From: Fimenecus sp045594645
Lineage (GTDB): Bacteria; Bacillota; Clostridia; Oscillospirales; Acutalibacteraceae
Length of the DNA: 64,000 bases
Assembly: GCA_045594645.1 (NCBI GenBank)
Contig: JAZNYY010000059.1
Span: forward strand, 31,638-95,637
Direction: 5' to 3'
Positions 1-9,082 of the stretch are shown one piece after another (position 1 is the stretch's first letter; each line of letters opens with the position of its first letter). The notes below the pieces were generated by a model. It did no database searches. It was not told the origin of the DNA and was given only the letters and a program-made list of their open reading frames with translations. The translations under genes were made by a program, and so were the position numbers.

Positions 1-1
1 A

Positions 2-2128
2 ACCGAATACGCAAAAGAGATAACCGACGAAGAAATACTCCAAGAGGTAAACGGCATTATCGCCCGCACAATCGGTGAAAAATATGTCCCTCAATTTGAA
101 TTGCGTCTTGACCGCAGATTAAAGGATGAATATTTTTCTGTGGCGAGTCTGCGAGGTAAAATTATTCTCACTTCAAACAGCGGTTTAGGCTTGGCGAGTG
201 CATTTAATTGTTATCTCAAAGATGTTTGTCATTGCCATATTTCGCGATTTGGCAAGCAGGTGAATTTACCGCATAATCTTCCGCAAGTAAACGGCAAAAT
301 CGACCGCAAAACCGACTGCAAATACAGATACGCATATAATTATTGTACCCATTCTTATTCAATGGCATTCTGGACTGAAGAGGATTGGCAGAAAGAGATT
401 GATTTTCTTGCGATGAATGGCGTAAATTTAGTGCTTGATATTCTCGGTATGGAAGAGGTTTACCGCAGATTTTTAACAAAGCTCGGTTATCGCCACCGCG
501 AGATTAAAAACTTCCTTGTAGGTCCCGCATATTACGCTTGGTTTTATATGAGCAACATTTGTGGCGTCGGCGGACCAATCCACGATGATTTCTTCTATGA
601 AAAGTGCGAAATGGCGCGTAAAAATCACCGCAGAATGCAAGTTTTGGGTATGAATATTGTTTTGCAGGCATACACAGGCATTGTGCCCCGCGATATTCAG
701 AAAAAGGACCGCGATGTACCCGTTATTGAGCAGGGCAAATGGAAGGGCATTGAAAGACCGCTCATTGTTAACCCCGACAGCGTTTCATATATCAAATACG
801 CAAAGCTTTTCTATGAATGTCAGAAAGAGGTTTTCGGTGACATAACTCATTTTTACGCGGGGGATATCTGTCACGAGGGCGGAAAGCTGGGCAAAAAGGC
901 AAAGGATGCATACACAAATGTTATGGAAAGTATGCTCTCATTTGACAAAGAGGCAATGTGGGTAATTCAATGCTGGTCACTTAACCCCAACAAGACATTT
1001 ACTAATGCAGTTAAGCAATACAGAGCAAATCACATTATGATGCTTGACTTGCATTTTGAGAAAATCAATCATAATGCAAATAAATTCAGCAGACTTGCAA
1101 AATACGGCAATGTATTATCGGGACTTCTCAACAATTTTGGTGGCAGACACGGGCTTTACGGTCCTGTCGACACCTTACCGAAGAAGCTTCGCGAAGTATC
1201 TGAAAGACCTAATTTCAAGGGAATTGCATTAACTGCCGAAAGCACAAATGTGAACCCAATTGTAACCGACATTTTCTTTTCTTGCGTTTGGGAAGATATT
1301 CAAAATGTTGAGGATTGGATGCAGAAATATGCACTTCGCCGTTACGGTAAAGAGAGTGAAAACATTTCACAGAGTATGAAAATCCTACTCAAAACCGTTT
1401 ATGCGGAAGAAAATTGCACAAGTATGTTCGGCGCACCAGAGAGTATGGGTTGTCGCAGACCTCTTGACCCCGAAAGTAAGATGTTTACGGCACGCGGGTC
1501 AGTTAAAATTCCATATTCAAGAAGCGAATTCGACGAGGCGGTTAAGTTATTCCTTAAAGATTACGACAAATTTAAGGATAACGAATGTTATATCTATGAC
1601 GCGGTTGATTTGTTGCGTCAGTCGATTTCAAACAAGCTGACAAGCACCGTCAAAAAGACAGTTTCATCATATAAGTCAAAGGATTATTTTGCATTTATGG
1701 AATACAGCGAAAAGCTTTTAAATCTTTTTGACGCCCTTGACAGAGTGCTTTTAAACAGTAAATATTTCACATTCAGCTCTTATTACGAGCCTGTTGTAGA
1801 ATACACCGACAAGCTTGACGATTTCACAAAACAGCTTTACAGAATTAACGCAAAGGCACTGATTACCACTTGGTATTGCCGATTACTCGCTGACAAGGGT
1901 AATCTTCACGATTACGCCCACCGTCAGTTTGGCGATTTGATGAATTCATTCTACAAAATGAGATGGGAAAAGCTTATTGAACAGGTGAAAATTGAAATGG
2001 ACGGCGGAAAACCGCAAGAAATTGATTGGTTTAAGTGTGAGTGGGATTGGGTGCTCAGCGATACCAAATACACCAAGAAAATTCGTGAGGATAGTCTTAA
2101 AGCATTAGGAAAGCAAATATTAGATTAA
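2..2128 (+). CDS. Alpha-N-acetylglucosaminidase, GH89 (5' end outside window)
   Basis: The frame is open from base 2, so the gene begins upstream of the window and about 708 residues are visible; the TTG at 101 is only an internal codon. The protein resembles NAGLU/GH89 enzymes, which release terminal alpha-linked GlcNAc from glycans such as gastric mucin. Family landmarks visible are YNYCTHSYSMAFW followed by a helix ending in NGVNLVLDILG, the GPAYYAWFYMSN segment, and two conserved glutamates, in GDICHEGG (near base 875) and in ALTAESTNVNP. These match the two catalytic glutamates known in GH89. The missing N-terminus prevents any judgement on a signal peptide. A strong terminator follows. 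Family assignment is by motif reading; substrate is inferred from the family. Confidence 0.87.
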   Translation, partial: TEYAKEITDEEILQEVNGIIARTIGEKYVPQFELRLDRRLKDEYFSVASLRGKIILTSNSGLGLASAFNCYLKDVCHCHISRFGKQVNLPHNLPQVNGKIDRKTDCKYRYAYNYCTHSYSMAFWTEEDWQKEIDFLAMNGVNLVLDILGMEEVYRRFLTKLGYRHREIKNFLVGPAYYAWFYMSNICGVGGPIHDDFFYEKCEMARKNHRRMQVLGMNIVLQAYTGIVPRDIQKKDRDVPVIEQGKWKGIERPLIVNPDSVSYIKYAKLFYECQKEVFGDITHFYAGDICHEGGKLGKKAKDAYTNVMESMLSFDKEAMWVIQCWSLNPNKTFTNAVKQYRANHIMMLDLHFEKINHNANKFSRLAKYGNVLSGLLNNFGGRHGLYGPVDTLPKKLREVSERPNFKGIALTAESTNVNPIVTDIFFSCVWEDIQNVEDWMQKYALRRYGKESENISQSMKILLKTVYAEENCTSMFGAPESMGCRRPLDPESKMFTARGSVKIPYSRSEFDEAVKLFLKDYDKFKDNECYIYDAVDLLRQSISNKLTSTVKKTVSSYKSKDYFAFMEYSEKLLNLFDALDRVLLNSKYFTFSSYYEPVVEYTDKLDDFTKQLYRINAKALITTWYCRLLADKGNLHDYAHRQFGDLMNSFYKMRWEKLIEQVKIEMDGGKPQEIDWFKCEWDWVLSDTKYTKKIREDSLKALGKQILD

Positions 2129-2134
2129 AGCATT

Positions 2135-2168
2135 AGAGTACGGAAGTGATTTCTCCGTACTCTTTTTA
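2135..2168 (+). terminator. Intrinsic terminator of the GH89 gene
   Basis: The arms AGAGTACGGA and TCCGTACTCT form a 10-bp stem followed by a T run, seven bases after the stop codon. The same arms recur in the terminator at 4285. Confidence 0.88.
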
Positions 2169-2208
2169 TATGGATTTTATTGTTATTTGAAAAATATTAT
2201 AAAATTTA

Positions 2209-2238
2209 TTGCTATTCGCCATACTTTTTTGTTATAAT
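2209..2238 (+). promoter_or_regulatory. Sigma-A-type promoter of glgB
   Basis: TTGCTA and a perfect TATAAT are separated by 18 bases. The predicted transcript starts about 30 bases before the chosen glgB start codon. Confidence 0.65.
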
Positions 2239-2274
2239 GTACTTATAGAAATTTTTACGGAGGCGGAAAAGGTT

Positions 2275-4263
2275 ATGAAAAACAGAATGATTGAAATAGA
2301 CCCCTATTTACAACCGTTCCAAAAGGATATTGATTTGCGAATAAAAGCTTTTGAAGACAAAAGAAAAGAGCTTGTTGGCGATGCTAAAAACCTCAAGGAT
2401 TTTGCAAATGGTCATAAATATTTCGGTTTTCACCGCACCCGTACAGGCTGGGTTTACAGAGAATGGGCACCAGCCGCAGACGAAATGTATCTCACCGGTG
2501 ATTTTAACGATTGGAACATAACCAATTGCCCTATGACCAAGCTTGAAAACGGTGTATTTGAGGTTCAACTCAAGGGAAAAGACGCACTTAAAGTCGGGCA
2601 AAAGGTTCAGGCTATTGTTATAAATAACGGTCAGGTGCTTCGCCGAGTGCCACTTTATGCCACACGCGTTGTGCAGGACCCTGACACTTATTTATGGTGT
2701 GCAGAGTTAGAGGATGAAAAAGAAAAATTCAATTGGACTGACAAAAAATTCCGCACCCCGAAAACTCCTTTTATTTATGAATGTCATATAGGTATGGCGC
2801 AAGAAAAAGGCGCAGTGGGAACATACCGCGAGTTCACCGAGAACATTCTTCCGAGAATAAAAGAGCTCGGCTACAACACAATACAGATAATGGCGATAAT
2901 GGAGCACCCTTATTACGGCTCTTTCGGTTATCAGGTTTCAAACTTTTTCGCGGCATCATCACGCTATGGCAACAGTCGTGACCTTAAAGAACTTATAAAT
3001 ACTGCTCACGAAATGGGAATTGCCGTACTGCTTGATGTTGTTCATTCTCACGCGGTAAAAAACACTAACGAGGGACTTAACGAATTTGACGGCACGGTGT
3101 ATCAATTCTTTCACGAGGGTGAAAAAGGTGACCACAGTGCGTGGGGAACAAAGCTTTTCAATTACGGCAAAAACGAAGTAATACATTTCTTGCTTTCAAA
3201 TCTTAAATATTGGATGGAGGTTTTCCATTTTGACGGCTTCCGTTTTGACGGCGTAACCTCTATGCTTTATCACGACCACGGTCTTGGTAGTGCATTCTCA
3301 AATTACGGTATGTATTTTTCAATGAACACAGATACCGAGGCAGTTACCTATTTACAGCTTGCAAACGAGCTTATCCACGAAACCAAGCCCAAAGCAATCA
3401 CGGTTGCCGAGGATATGTCGGGTATGCCGGGAATGTGTATTCCCATAGCTGACGGCGGAATTGGGTTTGATTACCGTCTTTCAATGGGCGTGCCTGATAT
3501 GTGGATAAAAATGCTTAAAGAGTCAGAAGACGACCAATGGGATATGGGAAAGCTTTGGCACGAGCTGACTTCTCGTCGTCCTAAAGAGAAAAATATTGGT
3601 TATTGCGAATCTCACGACCAAGCGCTCGTTGGCGACAAGACTATAATGTTCAGACTTTGTGATGCTGAAATGTACACCCATATGAGCAAATTTGCCGAAA
3701 GTCTTGTTATTGACAGAGGCATTGCTCTTCACAAAATGATAAGGCTTATTACTTCTTCTCTTGCCGGCGAAGGATACCTTAATTTTATGGGAAACGAATT
3801 CGGCCACCCCGAATGGATAGATTTCCCCCGAGAAGGCAATGGCTGGAGTTATCATTATTGCCGAAGACAATGGACTCTTGTTGATAATAATGACTTGCGC
3901 TATAAGGAACTCAACGAGTTTGACAAGGCAATGGTGAAGCTTCTTAAAGAAGAAAAAATTCTCGGTGTGCCCGCTGAAAGCAAATGGGTTCATCAGGACG
4001 ATAAAATTATTATTTACACAAAGGGCGACACGGTATTTATATTCAATTTCCACCCAACAAAATCATTTGAGGGATATTTTGTGCCCGTCAGCAAGCAGGG
4101 TGTTTATAAAACTGTGCTTTCTACTGATGACAGTATTTTCGGCGGATTTTCCCGTGTTGACAACGAGGTTTCTTACCGAACCTATGTAACGCCTGATAAT
4201 TGGATAGGTTTCCCCTGTTATATCCCCTGCCGAAGTGCGATTGTTTTAAAAAGAAAGAAATAA
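2275..4263 (+). CDS. glgB: 1,4-alpha-glucan branching enzyme, GH13
   Basis: A 662-residue enzyme predicted to form alpha-1,6 branches in glycogen. An N-terminal CBM48-like beta domain (YREWAPAADEMYLTGDFNDW) precedes the GH13 barrel. The barrel motifs are LDVVHSH, GFRFDGVTSM with the nucleophile Asp (about residue 325), TVAEDMSG with the acid/base Glu (about 379), and CESHDQAL with the transition-state Asp/His pair (about 445). The sequence style resembles the eukaryotic-type branching enzyme also found in some Clostridia and Bacteroidetes. The ATG at 2275 is chosen because GGAGG lies 11 bases upstream; an in-frame TTG at 2209 falls inside the promoter. The gene stands alone between two terminators with identical arms, and no other glycogen-synthesis gene is nearby. 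Confidence 0.92.
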   Translation: MKNRMIEIDPYLQPFQKDIDLRIKAFEDKRKELVGDAKNLKDFANGHKYFGFHRTRTGWVYREWAPAADEMYLTGDFNDWNITNCPMTKLENGVFEVQLKGKDALKVGQKVQAIVINNGQVLRRVPLYATRVVQDPDTYLWCAELEDEKEKFNWTDKKFRTPKTPFIYECHIGMAQEKGAVGTYREFTENILPRIKELGYNTIQIMAIMEHPYYGSFGYQVSNFFAASSRYGNSRDLKELINTAHEMGIAVLLDVVHSHAVKNTNEGLNEFDGTVYQFFHEGEKGDHSAWGTKLFNYGKNEVIHFLLSNLKYWMEVFHFDGFRFDGVTSMLYHDHGLGSAFSNYGMYFSMNTDTEAVTYLQLANELIHETKPKAITVAEDMSGMPGMCIPIADGGIGFDYRLSMGVPDMWIKMLKESEDDQWDMGKLWHELTSRRPKEKNIGYCESHDQALVGDKTIMFRLCDAEMYTHMSKFAESLVIDRGIALHKMIRLITSSLAGEGYLNFMGNEFGHPEWIDFPREGNGWSYHYCRRQWTLVDNNDLRYKELNEFDKAMVKLLKEEKILGVPAESKWVHQDDKIIIYTKGDTVFIFNFHPTKSFEGYFVPVSKQGVYKTVLSTDDSIFGGFSRVDNEVSYRTYVTPDNWIGFPCYIPCRSAIVLKRKK

Positions 4264-4284
4264 ATTTCTCACTAATAAAAATTA

Positions 4285-4317
4285 AGAGTACGGAATTTTC
4301 GTTCCGTACTCTTTTTG
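4285..4317 (+). terminator. Intrinsic terminator of glgB
   Basis: An 11-bp stem, AGAGTACGGAA/TTCCGTACTCT, with loop TTTTCG and a T5 tail. Ten bases of each arm equal those of the terminator at 2135. Confidence 0.92.
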
Positions 4318-4333
4318 TATTATTCACTTGCAT

Positions 4334-4390
4334 TGTAGGGGCGAAATGATACTGCAAACCTTGACGGGCAGTTCGTGAACTGTCCCTACA
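4334..4390. repeat. TGTAGGG...CCCTACA palindromic repeat, one-hairpin copy
   Basis: Outer ends TGTAGGG and CCCTACA enclose an inner hairpin GGGCAGTTC-gt-GAACTGTCC. The middle resembles the spacer of the fuller copy at 29177, but the left hairpin seen there is missing. Confidence 0.75.
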
Positions 4391-4417
4391 TAGTTTGATT
4401 TTTTTAATCAATGCCAT

Positions 4418-4452
4418 ATAAAAAGCGGGACGCCGAGTCGGCGTCCCCTACA
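4418..4452 (-). terminator. Repeat-derived terminator of the GH51 gene
   Basis: Read on the minus strand, GGGACGCCGA and TCGGCGTCCC form a 10-bp stem followed by GC and a T run. It sits just past the stop of the GH51 gene. The hairpin belongs to the same repeat family as the second hairpin at 39326-39401. Confidence 0.7.
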
Positions 4453-4455
4453 ATA

Positions 4456-7242
4456 TTATTCTGCTGTTTTAAGTCTAATTGATGTTACTGAATATGCGGG
4501 CATTGTGTAGTTGAATTCACTACTAAATCCATCGAGTGTGAATTCTTCCATTGTAAGATGTGTGGATTCATCTGCGCCGAGCACATTGTCATTTGCGAGA
4601 GAGTCGCCTGCAACCTGATTGATGATTGCTGTGCCTTGCACATTTGCGTTGTCAAGCTTTACTGCAACTGTGCTTGCATTTTCTGTAACATTGACAAGCT
4701 TAATGATGATATCGCCGTTATCGTCGTTGCTTACTACTGTGTAGCAAGTTGCCTCTGCAGGAGAGCCGAAATCGTAATCGATATAAAGCACATCGTCGAT
4801 ATATCCCTTAACCGCACTGCCGTTGACTTCAATCTTAATATTGTAAGTCTTGCCTGTTTCAATTACGCAATCCTTAACTGTACCATTAATCTGACCTGTT
4901 TTTACATTATCAGTCATCTTCTGAAGACAAGAAACTGTGTTCTGCCAACCGCCAATATTCCAGAAGATATTGTTATCCGTACCCTGAACTGCGAAAGGAA
5001 TCAAGAAGCCTTCGCTACCTTCAAGCTTTGTAGCCTCAACTGTATATGTATAATTTGTCCAGTCCTTTTCACCGAAGTATGCAACGCTACCCTGGTCGCT
5101 GTAATTCATATCAGTTGTTGTGTTTGTGAGAGCACCGTTCTTAATCTTCCAATTGCCGTCAGTTGCGAAATCCCATTTTGTCTTTGAGAAGAATGTTGAG
5201 CACTCGTCCTCTGCAAGCACTTCGCCTGTAGTGTTATCAACCACCTTGATATTATCAAATGCTGCTGATGTGTACCAAGTGCCAACGCCTACTTGACCTG
5301 TCAGATTCTCTTGCTCTACCTTTGCACCGCCAAGAGTGTGATTGAGCACTGCTGAGCCTTGGTTTACAGAGAAGAGCTTCTGCACATAATAGTCAATTGA
5401 GCCCATTGCTGTGTCATTGTCAAACCAAATAAGGTTTGGTGCCCAATGGCGCGCAACAGTACTGCTGAAAAGTGGTGCATAAGCCGCCATTTCAACAATG
5501 TCGCCATTTCTTTCAAGACCTGTCATATATGCAGCCTCTGCAAGCGCAGCCTTAAGAGTATTGCTCTTTGCCGCATATTCACCGAGGAAGATTTTAATTG
5601 CACCGCCATAGATTGTGTCGGTCATTTCTTCAACAGTTCTCTTATAGTTTTCTTCGTCATAATAATCAGCATTTTTAAGGAACCATTCGGGCTCGTTATA
5701 ATAATGCTGGTCAACTGCGCCTGCAAAATCCTTTGCATTTGTTGAGTCCATTTTATCAAGCTCGTCTTTTGCATACTGATATGCAGGAATATGATTCCAG
5801 CCATTTATTGCGTCTGCCGCGCCTGAAGAATAGATAAGCTCAAGTCCCTCATAAAGCTTGGGATTTTCAGCCTTTGCTTTGTTAAATGCCTTAAGGAATT
5901 CAGAATATCTCAAGAAATAATCCTGACCCTCGTTTTCGTTACCGATACAGATATATTTAAGCTCAAAGGGTTCGGGATGTCCGAGTGCTACACGAACCTT
6001 ACCCCAAGTTGAATTCTTGTCACCACGGCAGAACTCAACCAAATCGAGCATATCCTGAATATACTGTGCGAACAATTCTGTGTATGTTGTGCCGTCAGCC
6101 TCAAACATTGCAACGGGACCCTTGCCACGCATCTGGCAGTAAAGTCCGCAGTTAAGAACAGGAACACCGATTGCTCCTATATCCTCTGCAAGCTGGAAGT
6201 ACTCATAGAAGCCAAGTCCGTATGAGAAGAAGCTTGGATATGGGTCTTCAGTGGTATCAAGAGCTGTCCAGATGCTGATACCCTGACTTCTGCCGGCAAC
6301 ATTACCGTAAGTGCCGTTGAATTCGAGAGGAAGACCGTTTTCGTCAACGCCGATTGAGTCTTTCCAATCATAAGCAGTCATTTCGTCATAGCCCTCGATT
6401 ACGCAACCGCCGGGGAAACGAAGGAATTTAGGCTGAAGTTCTTCAAGAAGAGTACCCAAATCGTTTCTCATACCGTTTTCTCTGCCCTTGTATGTATCTT
6501 CGGGGAAGAGAGAAATCATATCGAAATGAACTTCGCCCTTGTCAATAAGGATTTGAAGAGATACATTTGCATTTGCGGTAACTGAAGAAGTAAGTGCAAC
6601 CTCAAATTTCTGCCACTTGTCAGTAATGCCTGTAACTGTTGCCATACCAACTGTTTCGCCGTTTACTGCAAGGTTAGCCTGAACACTACCCTCATAATTT
6701 GCGGGAGCTTTTGCATAGAAAGAAAGATTATAAACCGCGTCTTTCTCTACTGCCATACCGTCAAGGAAGCCTGTGTTTTCAATACCTGCCTTGTTATCGG
6801 TTGTGTTATTCATAACAAGGTAGCTCTTGTTGTTTTCGTTAAGGTAATCCTTTGAAATCTGTGTAACCTTGATGTTTGCGCCGTTTACGGCATTCCAACG
6901 ATAAAGATTATCGCCATCTGCAAGTGCTGTGAATTCAAACGAACGGTTTGAAACCATTTCGGCATAAAGACCGCCGTCTGCAGCAAAGTTGATGTCCTCA
7001 AAGAACACACCGAAAAGAAGCTCGCTGATGTCGTGAATTTCGTCGTTTACATCAACCGCCAAGGTGTAATTTGCTTTTTCTGCGTCATAAGCACCAACCG
7101 CATTAGCACCTGTGTTGTTGACAACGATTTTAGGTGTATCGTCCTCTACAGGCTCGCTTGGAGCACAACCTGTAAGCACCATCAAAAGTGCCATTGCAAT
7201 TGCAAAAGCGGATTTTAATGCTTTTGAAACTGATTTTTTCAT
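4456..7242 (-). CDS. GH51 alpha-L-arabinofuranosidase lipoprotein
   Basis: A 928-residue surface lipoprotein predicted to remove arabinose from arabinan or arabinoxylan side chains. The N-terminus MKKSVSKALKS leads to a hydrophobic stretch and lipobox LTGC (Cys26). GH51 landmarks follow: GVFFEDINFAADGGLYAEM near the start, an inserted CBM4/9-like beta domain (about 150-245), RFPGGCVIEGYD, the acid/base Glu in CIGNENEG (about 436) and the nucleophile Glu in FLGEYAA (about 555). A second inserted concanavalin-like domain spans about 665-830 before the final beta domain. The start at 7242 is preferred over the ATG at 7269 because GGGGG lies seven bases upstream. A consensus promoter lies upstream and a repeat-derived terminator downstream, so it is probably monocistronic. 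The exact substrate is not proven. Confidence 0.9.
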   Translation of the reverse strand: MKKSVSKALKSAFAIAMALLMVLTGCAPSEPVEDDTPKIVVNNTGANAVGAYDAEKANYTLAVDVNDEIHDISELLFGVFFEDINFAADGGLYAEMVSNRSFEFTALADGDNLYRWNAVNGANIKVTQISKDYLNENNKSYLVMNNTTDNKAGIENTGFLDGMAVEKDAVYNLSFYAKAPANYEGSVQANLAVNGETVGMATVTGITDKWQKFEVALTSSVTANANVSLQILIDKGEVHFDMISLFPEDTYKGRENGMRNDLGTLLEELQPKFLRFPGGCVIEGYDEMTAYDWKDSIGVDENGLPLEFNGTYGNVAGRSQGISIWTALDTTEDPYPSFFSYGLGFYEYFQLAEDIGAIGVPVLNCGLYCQMRGKGPVAMFEADGTTYTELFAQYIQDMLDLVEFCRGDKNSTWGKVRVALGHPEPFELKYICIGNENEGQDYFLRYSEFLKAFNKAKAENPKLYEGLELIYSSGAADAINGWNHIPAYQYAKDELDKMDSTNAKDFAGAVDQHYYNEPEWFLKNADYYDEENYKRTVEEMTDTIYGGAIKIFLGEYAAKSNTLKAALAEAAYMTGLERNGDIVEMAAYAPLFSSTVARHWAPNLIWFDNDTAMGSIDYYVQKLFSVNQGSAVLNHTLGGAKVEQENLTGQVGVGTWYTSAAFDNIKVVDNTTGEVLAEDECSTFFSKTKWDFATDGNWKIKNGALTNTTTDMNYSDQGSVAYFGEKDWTNYTYTVEATKLEGSEGFLIPFAVQGTDNNIFWNIGGWQNTVSCLQKMTDNVKTGQINGTVKDCVIETGKTYNIKIEVNGSAVKGYIDDVLYIDYDFGSPAEATCYTVVSNDDNGDIIIKLVNVTENASTVAVKLDNANVQGTAIINQVAGDSLANDNVLGADESTHLTMEEFTLDGFSSEFNYTMPAYSVTSIRLKTAE

Positions 7243-7287
7243 AATCAATCCCCCTATTTTTTTGTACATATTTATATGTTTATGTTA

Positions 7288-7316
7288 ATTATATAGGAAA
7301 TGAATAATTGTGTCAA
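7288..7316 (-). promoter_or_regulatory. Consensus sigma-A promoter of the GH51 gene
   Basis: On the minus strand TTGACA and TATAAT are perfect and 17 bases apart, about 45 bases before the start codon. Confidence 0.88.
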
Positions 7317-7356
7317 CAAATTAAATGCAAAATGCAAAGCGCAAAGTGCAAAACAC

Positions 7357-7385
7357 TTGACTTTTTATAATAATCCTTATATAAT
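7357..7385 (+). promoter_or_regulatory. Sigma-A promoter of the Fur-family gene
   Basis: TTGACT, 17 bases, TATAAT, about 38 bases before the start codon. It overlaps the dyad at 7385. Confidence 0.8.
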
Positions 7386-7403
7386 TTGAAAATGGATTTC
7401 AAA
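7385..7403. promoter_or_regulatory. Candidate Fur-family operator
   Basis: A perfect inverted repeat, TTTGAAA-ATGGA-TTTCAAA, begins at the last base of the -10 box and covers the expected transcription start. A dyad in this place fits autorepression by the Fur-type regulator encoded next. The binding is inferred. Confidence 0.5.
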
Positions 7404-7422
7404 TTCAGAATGCGGTGAGATT

Positions 7423-7827
7423 ATGGGTTATGATACAAAGCAGAGTCGACTTGTCTGCGATTATTTAAAGGCTAATGCAGAAAGGCACTTTTCTGCTGAA
7501 GATGTGTATTTTGCACTTTTAAACGAGGGCGGAAAAATCGGCAGAACTACCGTTTACCGTCAACTTGACCGTCTTGTTCTTGAGGGTAAGGTACGCAAAT
7601 TCTCGGCGGGCGACAATGAGCCTTGCTGTTATCAGTTTGCTGATTGCGACCATTGCCACAATCATTATCACTTAAAATGCTCGGGTTGCGGAAAGCTAAT
7701 TCACACAGAATGTGATTTTTTAGACAAGCTTTCTGCACATATATTCCAAGACCACGAATTTAAGATAGACGGTTCAAAAACCGTACTCTACGGTATTTGT
7801 AACGAATGTTCAAAGGAGAACGCATGA
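7423..7827 (+). CDS. Fur-family metalloregulator
   Basis: A 134-residue Fur/PerR/Zur-type repressor. A winged-helix half (FSAEDVYFALLN, GRTTVYRQLDRLVLEGKV) is followed by a dimerisation half with a dense metal motif, CDHCHNHYHLKCSGCGKLIH, and a C-terminal CNEC pair, so both structural-zinc CxxC pairs are present. The gene overlaps the permease gene by four bases (ATGA) and shares its promoter. This suggests that the regulator senses the metal moved by the permease. The Fur/Zur/PerR subtype cannot be settled by reading; the pairing with an exporter-like protein argues against a simple iron-uptake Fur. Confidence 0.88.
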   Translation: MGYDTKQSRLVCDYLKANAERHFSAEDVYFALLNEGGKIGRTTVYRQLDRLVLEGKVRKFSAGDNEPCCYQFADCDHCHNHYHLKCSGCGKLIHTECDFLDKLSAHIFQDHEFKIDGSKTVLYGICNECSKENA

Positions 7828-8726
7828 TGACAACACTTTTACACACGCATGTTGAAATGCCCATATATTCGGCGAGTGGCATTTTTGACACACTTTTTGA
7901 CGCGGTACTTGATACCTTTAAAATGCTCCCCTTTTTATTTCTCGCGTTTTTAATAATTGAATTTCTTGAGCACAAGGCACAGGATAAAATCAAACATCTT
8001 TTCACTCGTGCGGGCTCGGCAGGTCCTGCGGTGGCGACAATTTTAGGGTGTATTCCGCAATGCGGATTTTCGGTAATGAGCGCAAATCTTTACAGTAGCG
8101 GAATAATCACTCTCGGCACGCTGATTGCGGTATTTCTTGCAACCTCAGACGAGGCGGTAATTCTTCTTGCAACTGCTCACAACGGTGGGTCTGAAATATT
8201 CAAATTGCTTATTACAAAGATTGTGATTGCTCTTGTTTTCGGATACGCAATTTATTTCATTGAAAAGAAAAATCACAAGCCCCATCATCACCATTCACAC
8301 GATTTATGTGAGCACGACCATTGCGGTTGCGAAGAGCACGGCGGAGTTTTACGCCCTGCGCTTATTCACACCGTCAAGGTATTCGGATTTTTACTCTTAT
8401 TCACCATTATAATGGATTTGGCGATTGCATTTATCGGCATGGACGCACTTTCACATCTTTTGCTTTCAGAGTCAGTTTTTCAGCCCTTGCTCTCGGCGGT
8501 AATCGGGTTTATTCCAAACTGCGCATCGTCGGTGCTTCTCACTCAGCTTTACATTGAAGGCACACTCAGTTTTGGCTCGCTCATTGCAGGTCTTTGCACA
8601 AATGCGGGTGCAGGATTACTTATTTTGTTCCGTGACAAATCAAAAATCAAAGAAAATCTTAAAATATTGGGCATTCTTTATGCTTGTGCGGTAATTCCCG
8701 GACTAATTTTACATTTATTTTTCTAA
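7824..8726 (+). CDS. Putative heavy-metal permease, ArsP_2-like 10-TM family
   Basis: A 300-residue integral membrane protein with about ten hydrophobic segments. It resembles the putative 10-TM heavy-metal exporter family (ArsP_2, sometimes annotated as manganese transporter). Two halves carry related motifs, GCIPQCGFSV...LATSDEA and GFIPNCASSV...CTNAGAG, which suggests internal duplication. A cytoplasmic His/Cys-rich linker (KPHHHHSHD, CEHDHCGCEEH) lies between the halves and probably binds metal. ATG 7824 overlaps the fur stop as ATGA and AAGGAG lies five bases before it; ATG 7827 is equally possible. An upstream ATG at 7806 is rejected because it would contain the ribosome site. The transported ion is unknown. 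Confidence 0.8.
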   Translation: MMTTLLHTHVEMPIYSASGIFDTLFDAVLDTFKMLPFLFLAFLIIEFLEHKAQDKIKHLFTRAGSAGPAVATILGCIPQCGFSVMSANLYSSGIITLGTLIAVFLATSDEAVILLATAHNGGSEIFKLLITKIVIALVFGYAIYFIEKKNHKPHHHHSHDLCEHDHCGCEEHGGVLRPALIHTVKVFGFLLLFTIIMDLAIAFIGMDALSHLLLSESVFQPLLSAVIGFIPNCASSVLLTQLYIEGTLSFGSLIAGLCTNAGAGLLILFRDKSKIKENLKILGILYACAVIPGLILHLFF

Positions 8727-8732
8727 AATTTC

Positions 8733-8761
8733 TTTACTTTCGAGTTTTAATGTGCTAAAAT
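8733..8761 (+). promoter_or_regulatory. Probable promoter of the yerC-hslO operon
   Basis: TTTACT, 17 bases, TAAAAT, about 27 bases before the ribosome site of the first gene. Confidence 0.5.
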
Positions 8762-8794
8762 GTAACAGGAATAAAACCTTGGAGGTTGGAAAAA

Positions 8795-9082
8795 ATGGGA
8801 ATTGAATTTAAAAACGACAACACAGATTTTCTTATCGACTGTATTTTACAACTTAAAGACAAAGATGAATGCTACGCATTTTTTGAGGACCTTTGTACAA
8901 TAAATGAATTTCACTCAATGGCGCAAAGAGTGGTAGTTGCAAAAATGCTTTCAGAGAAAACAGTTTATAACGACATTGTTAAGGCTACAGGCGCCTCAAC
9001 TGCTACAATCAGCCGTGTTAACCGTTCGCTTCAGTACGGTGCTGACGGCTATGAAACGATTTTTGAAAGAGTAAAAAAATGA
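8795..9082 (+). CDS. TrpR-like protein, YerC/YecD family
   Basis: A 95-residue all-helical protein of the TrpR superfamily, YerC/YecD type. The segment EFHSMAQRVVVAKML is followed by a helix-turn-helix with TGASTATISRVNRSLQYG, characteristic of this family. It probably acts as a DNA-binding regulator; the ligand is unknown and tryptophan should not be assumed. ATG 8795 follows GGAGG by nine bases, while the in-frame TTG at 8786 directly abuts the ribosome site. Its stop overlaps the next start (ATGA), forming a tight three-gene operon. Confidence 0.88.
   Translation: MGIEFKNDNTDFLIDCILQLKDKDECYAFFEDLCTINEFHSMAQRVVVAKMLSEKTVYNDIVKATGASTATISRVNRSLQYGADGYETIFERVKK

Noticed and set aside
3523..4053. 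Minus-strand frame inside glgB
   Set aside because: It lies antisense to a well-supported enzyme and shows no domain or ribosome site.
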